40,480 nt of DNA, from positions 306,563 through 347,042 of the forward strand of contig MU619249.1 in the NCBI GenBank assembly GCA_025201805.1. Direction: 5' to 3'. This stretch comes from Parasitella parasitica (lineage: Eukaryota; Mucoromycota; Mucoromycetes; Mucorales; Mucoraceae). The notes under the pieces are model-generated. The model was not told where the DNA came from. It made no database searches and saw nothing but the letters and a program-made list of their open reading frames with translations. The position numbers and the translations under genes are program-made. Shown here piece after piece: positions 31,092 through 40,480 of this stretch (position 1 is its first letter; the number at the start of each line of letters is the position of its first letter).

Positions 31092-34079
31092 TTATAAACG
31101 AGTTGCAAAGGAATCTTGGTCCTTGACTTGCTGATCCAGATCAAACTCTTTAAACTGATCGTTGTCGCTAATATTAGTTGACTCAAATACAGAGGGGCTA
31201 CGGTCCAACAGCTTGTCAATATCCTCGTCAGAAATGACCTTATCACCCTGTGCTACAATCTGGATCTCTTCTCCATCTTCGGAAGCCAGAATGTCGGCTA
31301 ATTCGCGCATTGTCGTTTCCTTAAACTTGCTCACCGGCGATTTGAATTTGCCTCGACTGATAACCAGTTTCTCTAATCTACGCTTACCAGTTGCTCTTTC
31401 CAGCATTTTAGCTTCTATAGTCTTGGCTGCAGCGAGACGATATATAAGCACAGGTTTTGTTTGACCGATGCGATGAACACGATCTTGAGCCTGCAAGTCC
31501 ATTTGAGGGTTCTGTACGTCGCATATATTTCATGTTAGCCTATTGTGCCCTATTTAGAATAGCCAGCCACTATACAACTTACCCAATCGCTATCGAAAAT
31601 CACCACGGTGTCAGCTGCTGTTAGATTGATGCCTAGACCACCTGCACGAGTGGATAATAGAAAGAGTTTGATCTTGGATGTGGGATTGCTGAACTCGGCA
31701 ATCTGATCACGACGTTCTTCTTGATTGATAGAGCCATCTAAACGGCACACAGGCCAGTGCTTCAAACTAGTCGCCCAATCTTCCAGAATATCCAGCATCT
31801 TTGTCATTTGCGAAAATACCAATACCTTATGGCCACGGTCGAACAAACTGGTCAAGAGACGGTCGAGGAGGAGGATCTTGCCAGACTGAGCAGCTAATTC
31901 ATTGTTAACAAGGGGCTCATCGGTTTCGGGATCAAGAGGCCAGTCGAACAAGAAGGGGTGATTGCACACTTTACGAAGCTGCATGACCAGATTCTGTAAA
32001 TGTAAGTTGTTGATCTTTTTTATAGCGTTACTTTTGTGCTGATGTCTGGCGATAGCTTCATGGTCTATCGCATCTTCGACAGGCTCTTGGTCAAATTTCT
32101 CAAAAAACTCTTTGTCAGATTCTTCCTTGTAATTGATGATCTTTTTCTTGGATGCCCTGATAGAATCCTCTGACGCTTCTTCTTGGTCATTTTCTGGATC
32201 TGCAATTTTTTTCTTGATCAAATAATCACGGATATTGCGCTGGATGATAGCATCATACAAGTCTTTTTGAGGCTGAGTGAGAGGAGCATACAGGAGGTAT
32301 TCCTTCTTTTTAGGCAACGAAGCCTCAACTGCAAACATACAAGTTAGATTGCTAATACGTACACAGCACCAGGGCACGGCGCACACATACCATCTGACTT
32401 TAGTCTTCTCAACAAGAACGGGCGGAGAATCGTATGTAGGCTAGAGACAATGTTATCTTCCTCTTCCTCTCTCATGATGCGCTCTTGACCTTCTTTTACG
32501 TTGATATCAGAGAAATCAAACCTAAACATGCATACAAACAGAATTAGCCATCTCCATTCAAAACCTTTTCACTTGCCACACTTAATACCAAGACTGGAAC
32601 ATGTCCAGATCGTCGAAAATGTCAGGCAGTAGAAAATTCAATAAGCTCCACAGTTCAGAAAGGTTGTTTTGCAGAGGAGTGCCGGTCAACAAGAGACGGT
32701 TTGCACTAGAGTAGGTCTTGAGCTCTCTAATAAGCTTGCAATTCATGTTTTTGAGGCGGTGTCCCTCATCAATCACAATGTATTTCCAATTGAATTTCTG
32801 CAGCAGTTTGCGGTCGTTGATAATGATTTCATAGCTAGTGATAATAATAGGGAACGCATAGTTTGTTTCCTTTAATTTCTTCAATTTATGATTTACCAGG
32901 TGTTGACGTTCACTCTTGGAGCCGTGATAAAGAATCACATTAATGGAGGGTGCGAACCGCTTGAATTCATTGACCCAATTAGCCAAAGTAGACAATGGAG
33001 CTGCAATCAGAAACGGACCAGAAACTTGCATGGCCTTCAAATGAGCGATAAACCCAATCGTTTGCAATGTTTTACCCAGGCCCATTTCGTCGGCCAAAAT
33101 GCCGTTCAACCCATTCTCCCATAAGCTGATCAACCACTCCACACCTGCCAATTGATAATCGCGAAGCACACCACCAGTAACGAGGGTAGGCTGACGAGCA
33201 GAAAAAGAGGGCTTAGTAATAGGCCCCTCTTTCAATTCTCTTTTAGAGCTGGATTGTTCCTGAATGATGGCCTTGCTGATGCTGCCATTATCCTGTTTTC
33301 GTTTTTTGATATCCTACATGCGAAAGAATTTGAGTACCAAAACACTAGACTAATGCTAATAATGACATGTATACTTCTTCTTCCAGGTAATCTGTCAATT
33401 GATAATTGGCATCTTCCACTTTTCTCTTTTTGTTGTTAGCAGCAGTTGCAACAGGAACTCTGGTAGAGCGACGCCCTTTTCGAATTGGCATTCGTCTAGT
33501 TTCTGTGTTGGCAGGGTCCACTGCATCAATTGCAGCGGCAGCGGCAGCGGCAGCGGCAGCGGCATCCAATTGGTTCGCTCTCTCACGAGCTTCTTCTTGT
33601 TGCTTGGCTAATTTGCTACTCAGGATGGTAGCATAAGCGCCAGATTTTTCCAACAAAAACTTGAGACGCTTCATACGCTGGGCTTTGACTGTAGTGTCGA
33701 ATTGAGCTTGGGCCTACAATAAAATTCAGTGATTTGCAGATTAGAAAATCGAAATCATGGCCGTTTAACCTCTGCTTTCAACAACTCTTCTTTTTCAAGT
33801 TTGGATTCCTTCTCCATTGCAATCTCTTCATTAATGATAGTTTCACTCAGTCCAGTATCCAATGCTTGCTTGATTTCCTCTGCTTCGCTTGTCAAAAGAG
33901 ATGTTTGAGAAGTGGCGAGCTTTTGTGGGTGTAATTTTAGATGAGGTACATGGTAAAGACATGAGACTTACAGAATTGGGAGTTTCGACATCAAGAGAAG
34001 TGTCTCTTGTAAGGGTTCCCGAAGAGGAAGAGGGGGAAGATGAAGAACCGTGCTCACCAGACACACTTTCAGTTGACAT
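31092..34079 (-). CDS. HELLS/LSH/DDM1-type SNF2 chromatin remodeler
   Basis: A nuclear DNA-dependent ATPase that moves nucleosomes; family members (HELLS, DDM1, yeast Irc5) act in heterochromatin and genome stability. Seven exons on the minus strand (33972-34079, 33770-33919, 33375-33713, 32589-33313, 32391-32521, 31583-32328, 31092-31511) give 872 aa. The N-terminus is Ser-rich, then Glu/Lys-rich coiled coil with a poly-Ala run. Motifs in order: [25 protein letters not shown] (Walker A), [10 protein letters not shown] (DEGH box, typical of this subfamily), [60 protein letters not shown] and [16 protein letters not shown] long acidic/Lys insert ([14 protein letters not shown]) separates the lobes, as in LSH. 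There is no bromo-, chromo- or SANT domain, which argues against SWI/SNF, CHD or ISWI. Confidence 0.92.
33529..33563. repeat. GCAGCG hexamer repeat coding poly-Ala in the remodeler
   Basis: About five GGCAGC units, read on the minus strand as an uninterrupted Ala run inside the coiled-coil region. It produces long spurious open frames in the other phases. Confidence 0.95.
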
Positions 34080-34219
34080 TGGTTATTATAGAAATTGTAA
34101 AAAAAAAAGAAAACAAGGGCCTTTTTTTCTTTTTTTGTTGTTGTAAAAGTACAGTCATTCCAGAGAGAGCGATTTTACTAGTTATATTCTTTATTTACTA
34201 CATTTTACAGACTTTCAGA

Positions 34220-34561
34220 ATGGATATGCAATTTCTTTATGAAAATGGACAAGGACAGGTTGTTGATGAGAATGGAATTGAGCCCATGGATCTTGCTGTT
34301 AACGACGAGTTATTTGCCATCGAAACAATAAATCCTTGTACTCCGTTCCTAATGAATAAACCTCCAGAGAGTCCTTCTAATCCTGTTATGCATCCGGTTG
34401 CCGAAGAGAAGTTCAACGATGCTCATATGGAGTTATGCAACAAGAAACGCTATACAGTTTACTCTGTTGAAGACAAGAGTAAGTTTTTTCATGTATTTTT
34501 CAACAAATGCTTGAAGCCATTTGGCCAAAAGAGACGGCCAAGTGCACGTAAATGTGGGTGA
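34220..34561 (+). pseudogene. N-terminal fragment of a helix-turn-helix transposase-type protein
   Basis: An open frame of 113 aa starting MDMQFLYENGQGQVVDENGI. The segment KKRYTVYSVEDKSKFFHVFF is, to my reading, the lead-in to a helix-turn-helix domain in a DDE transposase-like family that is repeated in Mucorales genomes. Just beyond it (NKCL) the expected helix-turn-helix is not continued; the frame becomes basic and stops at 34561. Shifted-frame residues after the break are faintly similar to such a domain. No catalytic part follows, so this is a 5' relic or, less likely, a small expressed protein. It is divergent from the HELLS-type gene, with only about 140 bp between starts. Confidence 0.45.
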
Positions 34562-34590
34562 AGAAAAGTGAAAACAAAGGGCCAAGTGAT

Positions 34591-34645
34591 GGTAAAGAAA
34601 GGTAATGGGAGGTAATAGGAGGTAAGCAGAGGCAAAGAGAGAGGC
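34591..34645. repeat. Purine-only 10-bp tandem array, GGTAA-headed
   Basis: GGTAA begins units at 34591, 34601, 34611 and 34621, exactly 10 bp apart, followed by a degenerate unit. The strand is almost purely A, G and T with runs of two to three G. Confidence 0.85.
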
Positions 34646-34745
34646 AAAAAAACCCTAAATAAGGGCTTTTTTTAAGTTTTTGGGTTCTGTTATGACTAAA
34701 CAAGGAAAAACCTCAGAAAATTCTTCTTCCATAATTTTGCATAAA

Positions 34746-34772
34746 TTGAGTAGCTTGAGTAGCTTGAGTAAC
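34746..34772. repeat. 9-bp tandem repeat, three copies
   Basis: TTGAGTAGC occurs at 34746 and 34755, with a third copy at 34764 carrying one change. Confidence 0.9.
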
Positions 34773-35026
34773 TCACACGGGTGGAATGATGGAGCGTTGT
34801 AAACAATCAAACAATCAAACAAGATGACATAGCCTTTGATCTCATATTTTTTTTTCTTATTGTCTGTACCCCTTCCTTATATCTCTTATAAGTAGTTTTC
34901 AAGTGATAGCTACTTGAATTATCAGGTACCATGATAGTTGAATAATGTCGAAAACTTTCAAAGCCTCCTCCTTTAACCAATAAAAGTTGGTAAGTATTTA
35001 ATAGTAATGTTATCATTGTTTATTGA

Positions 35027-35428
35027 CTAACGGGCTGTTTCTACGTACTTGCATGCTTTCATTTCGTTGAAGATTTTTCTCAAAGCTTCTGCCCATTTAT
35101 TCATTGAAGCATAATTAATCATACTTTGAATGACAGTTTTTGCTCTGAGAAACATATCCCATTTATTAGTTAATAGTTCTGATACTTACTTCTCGAGCAA
35201 TAATTCATGCTGTATATCTGTATCAATTTCGATTTGCTCCTTGTATCTTTTTGTTTGGTACTCAATCATAGGAAAGTGAGCATCTATTTCGGCCAAGGGA
35301 ATGTCGTTAACATTATACATCTAGTACGACAGCATTTAAAATTATTAATAATAAGATGAAATATTGTTTGGACATTTACTTACAAGATACGTATACTTAC
35401 AAGAGGTTTTGTTAGTTTGATAATCCAT
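35027..35428 (-). CDS. Small unknown protein, three exons
   Basis: A minus-strand model of 97 aa with exons 35384-35428, 35190-35320 and 35027-35144. Donors (GTAAGT in both introns) and acceptors are consensus and frames join exactly. The product is mostly helical in appearance: VNDIPLAEIDAHFPMIEYQT, then LLLEKAKTVIQSMINYASMN and WAEALRKIFNEMKACKYVE. There are no membrane spans or signal peptide. I do not recognise it; it could be a subunit of a small helical complex. The start is uncertain: the ATG at 35428 lies about 15 bp from a decayed MULE, and exon 2 itself begins with an in-frame ATG (35320). Two good introns with frame kept across both argue for a real gene. Confidence 0.55.
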
Positions 35429-35442
35429 ACCAGTGTGTGTTT

Positions 35443-36400
35443 TTATTCTGTTTTACTGAAGGTCATCATCGATTTCATAACTTTATCACCAGAAGGAAAT
35501 GACAAAGTTTGAATTAAGCTACCTTGAGGAGCGACTAAGGCGTCTGCCTCCATATCATCAAGTGCTATAGCTTTTCTGGCTCTGCCTCTCTCAGTATCGT
35601 TAATTTATCTGACTTGAATGCCTGACGTGGTCCTTAAATGGTCTTGCATCATATCAGGAAGAACAGTATCCCTAAGAAGATATATTGGAACATTTAATCT
35701 TTGCTTTTTGATATTGGTCAAGTAGACTTCTTTTAAGTGTCTGTGCCACGTTTCAATGTAGTTGTTGGTGTCAATAATTGCCTTTTCTTCAGGGTCTACT
35801 CCAATTGTGTTTTTTTTTTCAAGGTAAATTTCTTAGATATAATGCTGAAATTATTGCGTCTTGCATTTTCCTTCTTTTTCTTGACACTAAACCTTAACTT
35901 CATTCAAATCCTTTAGGGTCTCGTGTCTGCATCATAACAATCAAGCAGTCCAGTGCACCATTTCTCTTCAGTTGCTTCTCTTGCCCGAATATTTGTGGGT
36001 GATTATGACCCATTTTTGCCACCAGTTTTATTAGAATCTTGATTTTTTCATGCCTTCATTATATGCCAATGCCAAATAATAATTTTGGCACCGGTGTTAA
36101 AGATTTGGGCTCGTCAGGTCTATTATACACATGATTGATTGCTGCAATTTAAGTGTCAGGATTGTTAACCATCACAATGTATGGAAAATATCCAAATTGA
36201 CCCCTTAGTCATTTTAGCCAGAAGCGAACAGGGTATTGGCACAAGCTATTTGTTGCCATCCAAGCAAACCGTTTTTCTTTCTCAGTTTTCAATTAAGGTA
36301 TACAAATAGTAGAATTTGTTGGGGTCATCTAAGCAAGTTCTGTGTGGAGCCTAAACAGACCATACCGCCATTTTTTATTAGCAATTGAAATTGCCATTTA
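35443..36400 (-). pseudogene. Second Mutator-like (MULE) transposase remnant
   Basis: A heavily decayed minus-strand transposase, in pieces over several frames. In order: NGGMVCLGSTQN near 36370 (the first catalytic Asp region, with Asp read as Gly); RFAWMATNSLCQYPVRFWLK; VNNPDTxIAAINHVYN (second Asp replaced by Asn); IIWHWHIMKAW; and NNYIETWHRHLKEVYL (catalytic Glu kept) at about 35765. A basic and acidic tail runs to a TAA near 35443. Many stops and shifts are present. It differs in sequence from the MULE at 7136, so it belongs to another subfamily. The small gene at 35428 starts right after it, on the same strand. Confidence 0.7.
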
Positions 36401-36593
36401 GAAAAAAATACTGCAAAAAATGTTCCTATTTGGTACATACCCAAATTTTTGAAGAAAGATAAACAATGAATTGTGGGTCCTCTTGGTTGATATTCTTGAG
36501 CAGCCGCATAATAATAGATACAAAATCTGCATCAACTCAACCTCAAAGATGCAACAACAACTTTTTCATTCGATGATTTATTTATTTATTGCA

Positions 36594-36908
36594 TGATTTA
36601 TCAGAATGAAAAATTATTCAAATAAAACGGTTGTGAATTAAACGATAAAGATCTTCTTTATTACATGGAAAAAATGATGGCTTATATACTAGTCAATCTA
36701 ATTGGACTGATGGGAGGATAAGATACAAGTGTGAGACATGGTGCGATGATTCACAGAATGGAACGATAGATTTTAACTATTGTCCATCAACATTTCCTGT
36801 TGAGTTATAAATAAGGAACTTAATCCAATGGGATATGTTCTTGAATTGTGTTCAGGATTGAGTTTACTTGAGTTTGACTTCCAGTTCGGAAATTGACACA
36901 TCAATCAG
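36594..36908 (+). repeat. Left arm of the palindromic element
   Basis: It pairs with 37135-37447 in inverted orientation. The inner boundary is approximate. Confidence 0.85.
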
Positions 36909-37134
36909 ATGACATCACAAATTTTCATATCAGAATTGCATATAATCGATGATAGGCTTCGATAAAGAACAAAATAAACACTGTGTTGTGCGCCACAAGA
37001 ACAGGCATGATCATCGCTATCTGAGCATAACTTGCTTTTTACTGGGCGATGTCTCTATCAAAAGTTATCTGGATCAAACGTTTTTCGGATTTCTGTGTCG
37101 GAGTTTGAAATTTAGTCACCTGTTTTTTGATTAT

Positions 37135-37447
37135 TCTGTGTGATGTGTCAATTTCCCAACCGGAAGTCAAACTCAAGTAAACTCAATCCTGAACACAATT
37201 CAGGAACATATCCCAATGGATCATGTTCCTTATTTATAACTCAACATGACATGTTCATGGATAATAGATACGATCTATCGTTCCATTCTCTAAATCACAC
37301 CATGTCTCACACTTGTATCTTATCCTCCCATCAGTCCACTTAGATTCACTAGTATATAAACCATCATTTTTCCATGTAATAAACGAGATCTTTACCTGAT
37401 TAATTCACAACCGTTTTATTTGAATAATTTCTCATTCTGATAAATCA
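37135..37447 (-). repeat. Right arm of the palindromic element
   Basis: The inverted copy of 36594-36908. It ends 7 bp before the first readable Fanzor codon. Confidence 0.85.
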
Positions 37448-37454
37448 CAGACGT

Positions 37455-39380
37455 TTGGTTTTTAGAGCTAAACTGTTTGTGAATTATTATGTCTTGGAGA
37501 ACCATGCTCTCACTGGTGCACCTAAAGTCATCTTTAGTCAAAACTTCTGGTATAGCATCATACAAATGCTCAATGGCAAACGACCTACAAATAGCGCATC
37601 GCTTCCGCAACAGTTATTGAACTCCTTCGACCAATTCAAGAGGCAACACAGATCCATTCCGTACACAGAAAAGCTATTACCAGGAATAAGCCAATGTGTA
37701 ACGGAAGCATGCAAAGAATTGGCTACTTCGTACACTAACAACATTGTTGAAAACTTTGAAAATCATTTGCTTTACTTTCTGCGGTACAAGTTGCAAGGCT
37801 TGTTTATGGTAAGTTAAACAAACTGTTCTATTATTCAGATACTTATGATATAATAGTTCATGCCCAAAAAGATTATCGGAGAAGTAGCCAAAAAGTACTG
37901 CTATCAGGAAATTTGTAAAGGATCACCCACTTGGCCAAATACTGAACTTCTAAACAATGAAGTGAAATCAACAATCCAAAACTTCTGTGAACCGTGGAAG
38001 AACATGATCAGTAAACCGATCACTCAGGTGGAGCTCTCGGCAAATCCAGGGAATTTTATTCCCTTCTTGATGTCTCTTAATGCTGAACTGGAGCAAGAAC
38101 ACATCGACCATAAACCCTATGATGTTCGAAAACTTCCGCTTCCAAGACGATTTTGTATTCTGCCAAAACCGTCGTTCCATTGGCGCTTCGTTACCATAAG
38201 TGTAAATGCTCTGTCATGCTTTGTAGAACTTCCATTACCTAGAGGCTATCAAGCTCAACTGGAGATGTTCTTTCGTATTTTCAAATTTAAAAAACTTCGC
38301 TTTAACAAGTACATATTTATTCTAGTCTATATTCCTTTATCTAACAAATATTTGTATAGCATAACTGAATTACACCAAATGGAAACAACAGCATACTTTT
38401 CGGCAACATTGTACGTACTGATGGTGTTTCAGTTGACTTTTTGTTCTACAGAAAGCATCAAGTTGGCCCCGGCCCCTCATATCAAAGGTTTGATCTGGCT
38501 CTTGAGGATTTTGACTTGTCTGAGGTGAAAGACAAGTATTTACCTATATCACTGGATCCGGGTAGAAAATCCGTATTCACTGCAACAGTTGGTCTATAGT
38601 CAAATAGACACGTGAGGTGTACTACTAAAGAATACTACCACATGACGGGATCGACGAGATTCTCAAGAAAGCAAAACAACTTGAAAAAGGATACAGGGAT
38701 TAAATTGTTGGAGAGTGAAATTCCCTCCCCAAAAACTTCTAAAAGCTCAGCATACAGCGACTATGTAAAGTATATGCTTTTGAACAAGGACAGCTTCTTT
38801 GGATTTTATGGGAAAGATACAGCAAAGACCCGCTTCCAATTATATCGAGGAGTTCAGAGAGCCACTGATTGCTAATATCCTTATTAATGGTACCTCAAAG
38901 TATAACAGAAACAAAAGAAGCAAAGAGAAAAAGAAGAAGAAGAGGAGAAAAGAAAACAAGAAGAAAAGGGTAGTAATCGACAATCCTAGCAAGCCAAAGT
39001 AAGTATGCAGACTGTTTGTCATCTCTGTCAACTTTTTTATGTTATCTTATTGTAGAAAGCAAAAGTGGAAGCCGGCACCATATCTGGAGTCAAAAACCAA
39101 GATACCTCTCATTGTCTTTGGTGCAGGAATGTTCGGCAAAGATGCAGTGAAGCTGAAGGGGCACAGATGCGGTGTAGTTGGAATATTATTCAGAACATTA
39201 AAAAGGTGTGAGGCTGAAGGTCGACTGATTGTTACGACAATCGATGAATTCAAAACCTCAAAAACTTGCAACCTCTGCCTTTCTGATGGCTTGACTATCA
39301 TAAAGACTGACAGCTTTAAAGGTGTTGGTGTTGTCTGCTGTCATCATTGCAAACAGTTTTGGCAAACAGATATCAATATA
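37455..39380 (+). pseudogene. Fanzor (eukaryotic TnpB-like RNA-guided nuclease), decayed
   Basis: Remains of a Fanzor, the eukaryotic relative of transposon-encoded TnpB and Cas12. The readable part opens VFRAKLFVNYYVLENHALTG with no start codon; an intron (37809-37856) joins LQGLFM to FMPKKIIGEV. After a probable second intron and a frame shift near 38395-38410 comes VRTDGVSVDFLFYRK, then RuvC-I in ISLDPGRKSVFTATVG (Asp codon at 38555). A TAG at 38597-38599 interrupts. EYYHMTGSTRFSRKQ and GFYGKDTAKTRF follow in the same frame, then a shift near 38860-38875 to ILINGTSKYNRNKRSK, a Lys-rich run, an intron ending at 39053, and PLIVFGAGMFGKDAVKLKGH (RuvC-II region). The zinc knuckle is TCNLC (39267) ... 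CCHHC (39339-39350), and RuvC-III is WQTDINI (Asp at 39369). Both ends and the frame are damaged, so it should be inactive. Confidence 0.85.
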
Positions 39381-40145
39381 TATCTGAATTCATCTTCTCC
39401 GAGCTCCTCGGCTGTAGTACCTACCACTCTTGAAGCACCGAAGCCAAATTGGACTTCAACCATTGACTTGAAATCGGGACCTGGCATAGTTTCCTCGAAG
39501 TCTACCAATGCTAATAAGCGCCGCCGTGATACAACGATGCAAGACGTTGCTGGCCGCGATTATTTCAATGAATTATTTCAAGCTCAATTGGTCGATCTTG
39601 TCGTTACCTTACAAGAAGAGCAAAATCGTACTCTCACCCGTCTTTTTTAGAACGTGCTACAATTGGTTCTAGTGCCACTACTACCAATCCTATCAAGCTT
39701 AATCTGAAGCCCAATCTCAACTTTGCCAGATCTAAGCCTGCAAAATCTGCATCTCGCGTTACATCCGAAAAAGACTTTCCCAGTCTTCAGGCCTCTGGAT
39801 TGAAGACATCTATGCCTACTAGCAATGCTAAGACTGATATTAAGAAGCCCAACGCAAAACCGACAGCCAAAAAGTCTACTTATTGGAACACAAACCCAGA
39901 AGACGCCAAGAAGTTGGCATTGCGTCTCTTCACTCCTCAGGAGCCTAAGCCTACTGTTAACAGTACTGGAGCTGATGGATCTCAACCGCCTGCTGCTCCT
40001 GTTGGTTACACTTGCATTTAATTGCCAATTGATCGCAAGACCAATATACAGAACCGCAAGAAAAATTGAGGATTCTTAAAATCAATCTCAACAGAATCTA
40101 CGCTATCCAGCGTCCCGCCTGTGAAATACATTCACTATGATGATC
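39381..40145 (+). pseudogene. Retroelement gag/ORF1-like fragment fused to the Fanzor end
   Basis: Directly after WQTDINIYLN the frame continues into unrelated Ser/Pro/Thr-rich sequence (APKPNWTSTIDLKSGPGIVS), then YFNELFQAQLVDLVVTLQEE to a TAG near 39650. In a shifted frame it resumes with PIKLNLKPNLNFARSKPAKS, KDFPSLQASGLKT, KKSTYWNTNPEDAKKLALRL and GYTCI, then a TAA followed by LPIDRKTNIQNRKK. Basic low-complexity followed by PEDAKKLALRLFTPQ and a YxPxxR-like end is what I associate with gag/ORF1 proteins of LINE-like or LTR elements in Mucorales. No reverse transcriptase is in the window. Family assignment is tentative; the non-Fanzor nature and the breaks are clear. Confidence 0.5.
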
Positions 40146-40480
40146 TGCATTCCACTTCTAGATTCATCCAGTTACCTTAAATTGATATAAACTACATATG
40201 CGCACAGATAATAAGATGTGCAATAATACAGATTTATACTATATAAGATATAAGCTAGAGACGGCACCATTAGGATGGATGACGCTATAGACTGATACTT
40301 ATATCTCGACACAAGCCTTAGACATTTACTAGATTTAGTATATGCTACGAGCTTATGCTATATAAGATCTATGCTTCAGATACGTATCCCCAGTTTCCAG
40401 ATACGCACGACAAGACATATACTTATATCCATGATACTAGCTACAGATACATCATGTACTACAGACTTGTACAATATGTG
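40146..40480 (+). other. Tail of retroelement-like region, low complexity
   Basis: AT-rich sequence with recurring words such as CTATATAAGAT, CAGATAC and TATACTTATAT. No open frame of note. It may be the continuation of the degraded element. Confidence 0.4.

Larger units (their letters stand above)
34562..35026. other. Intergenic stretch with three short tandem arrays
   Basis: It holds a GGTAA-headed 10-bp array (34591-34645), a 9-bp array TTGAGTAGC (34746-34772, three copies) and an 8-bp array AAACAATC (34801-34822). No gene is seen. Confidence 0.6.
36594..37447. mobile_element. Long-arm palindromic (foldback) element, about 850 bp
   Basis: The left arm (36594-36908) and the reverse complement of the right arm (37135-37447) match over about 315 bp at roughly 90% identity by eye. 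Shared blocks include TGATTTATCAGAATG, GGGAGGATAAGATACAAGTG and GAGTTATAAATAAGGAAC. The spacer (36909-37134) has no recognisable coding sequence. This is the structure of a non-autonomous DNA element with long terminal inverted repeats, as seen in foldback elements and some MULEs. No 9-bp target duplication was found next to the ends. The left side touches a MULE remnant; the right side touches the truncated start of the Fanzor remnant. Confidence 0.8.

Noticed and set aside
33395-33636. Overlapping frames with poly-Ala, Gly-Ser and Leu-Pro runs
   Set aside because: Artefacts of the GCAGCG repeat in the HELLS-type exon read in other phases.
36949-37143. Frame in the spacer of the palindromic element
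   Set aside because: 64 codons with no motif, running into an arm; no evidence of coding.
36580-37460. Target-site duplication around the palindrome
   Set aside because: The 9 bp on the left and right do not match. The true ends may lie elsewhere.

Overview
The window looks like nuclear DNA of a Mucoromycota fungus, most likely Mucorales. It is AT-rich. Genes are split by many short introns (mostly 45-90 bp, GT-AG), intergenic spacers are short, and the host genes (CPSF2, SPP, RPA2, PEN-2, RPS17, HELLS) read as full-length eukaryotic orthologues. The transposon remnants are of types I associate with Mucorales. Gene models were built by hand from splice signals and reading-frame continuity, and every exon set given here closes in frame.

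Left part (1-13.5 kb): a partial minus-strand gene at the edge; CPSF2/Cft2 (nine exons, 780 aa); three small membrane-protein genes, with a decayed copy of the CPSF2 tail between the first two; a broken Mutator-like (MULE) transposase preceded by a 23-24 bp tandem repeat; and a nine-exon KH-type protein of unknown role on the minus strand.

Middle (13.5-31 kb): a DMAC1-like mitochondrial protein; signal peptide peptidase; a decayed, locally GC-rich coding remnant; RPA2; PEN-2; a TauD/XanA-type Fe(II)/2-oxoglutarate dioxygenase; an AreA-type GATA factor; a secreted GH18 chitinase with a C-terminal chitin-binding module; ribosomal protein eS17; and a DCAF4-like WD-repeat protein. SPP and PEN-2 both relate to GxGD intramembrane proteolysis. 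The dioxygenase and GATA factor both fit nitrogen use. The rest is ordinary housekeeping.

Right part (31-40.5 kb): HELLS/LSH-type SNF2 remodeler, then a cluster of dead elements: a truncated helix-turn-helix transposase-type protein; a small intact unknown gene; a second MULE remnant; a ~850 bp palindromic element with ~315 bp arms; a decayed Fanzor (eukaryotic TnpB-like RNA-guided nuclease) whose 5' end abuts that element; and a retroelement gag/ORF1-like fragment fused to the Fanzor 3' end. The Fanzor locus, the palindrome next to it and the duplicated CPSF2 tail with its small membrane-protein family are the most notable points. There is one 15-base assembly gap (19206-19220). No rRNA, convincing tRNA or CRISPR array was seen.
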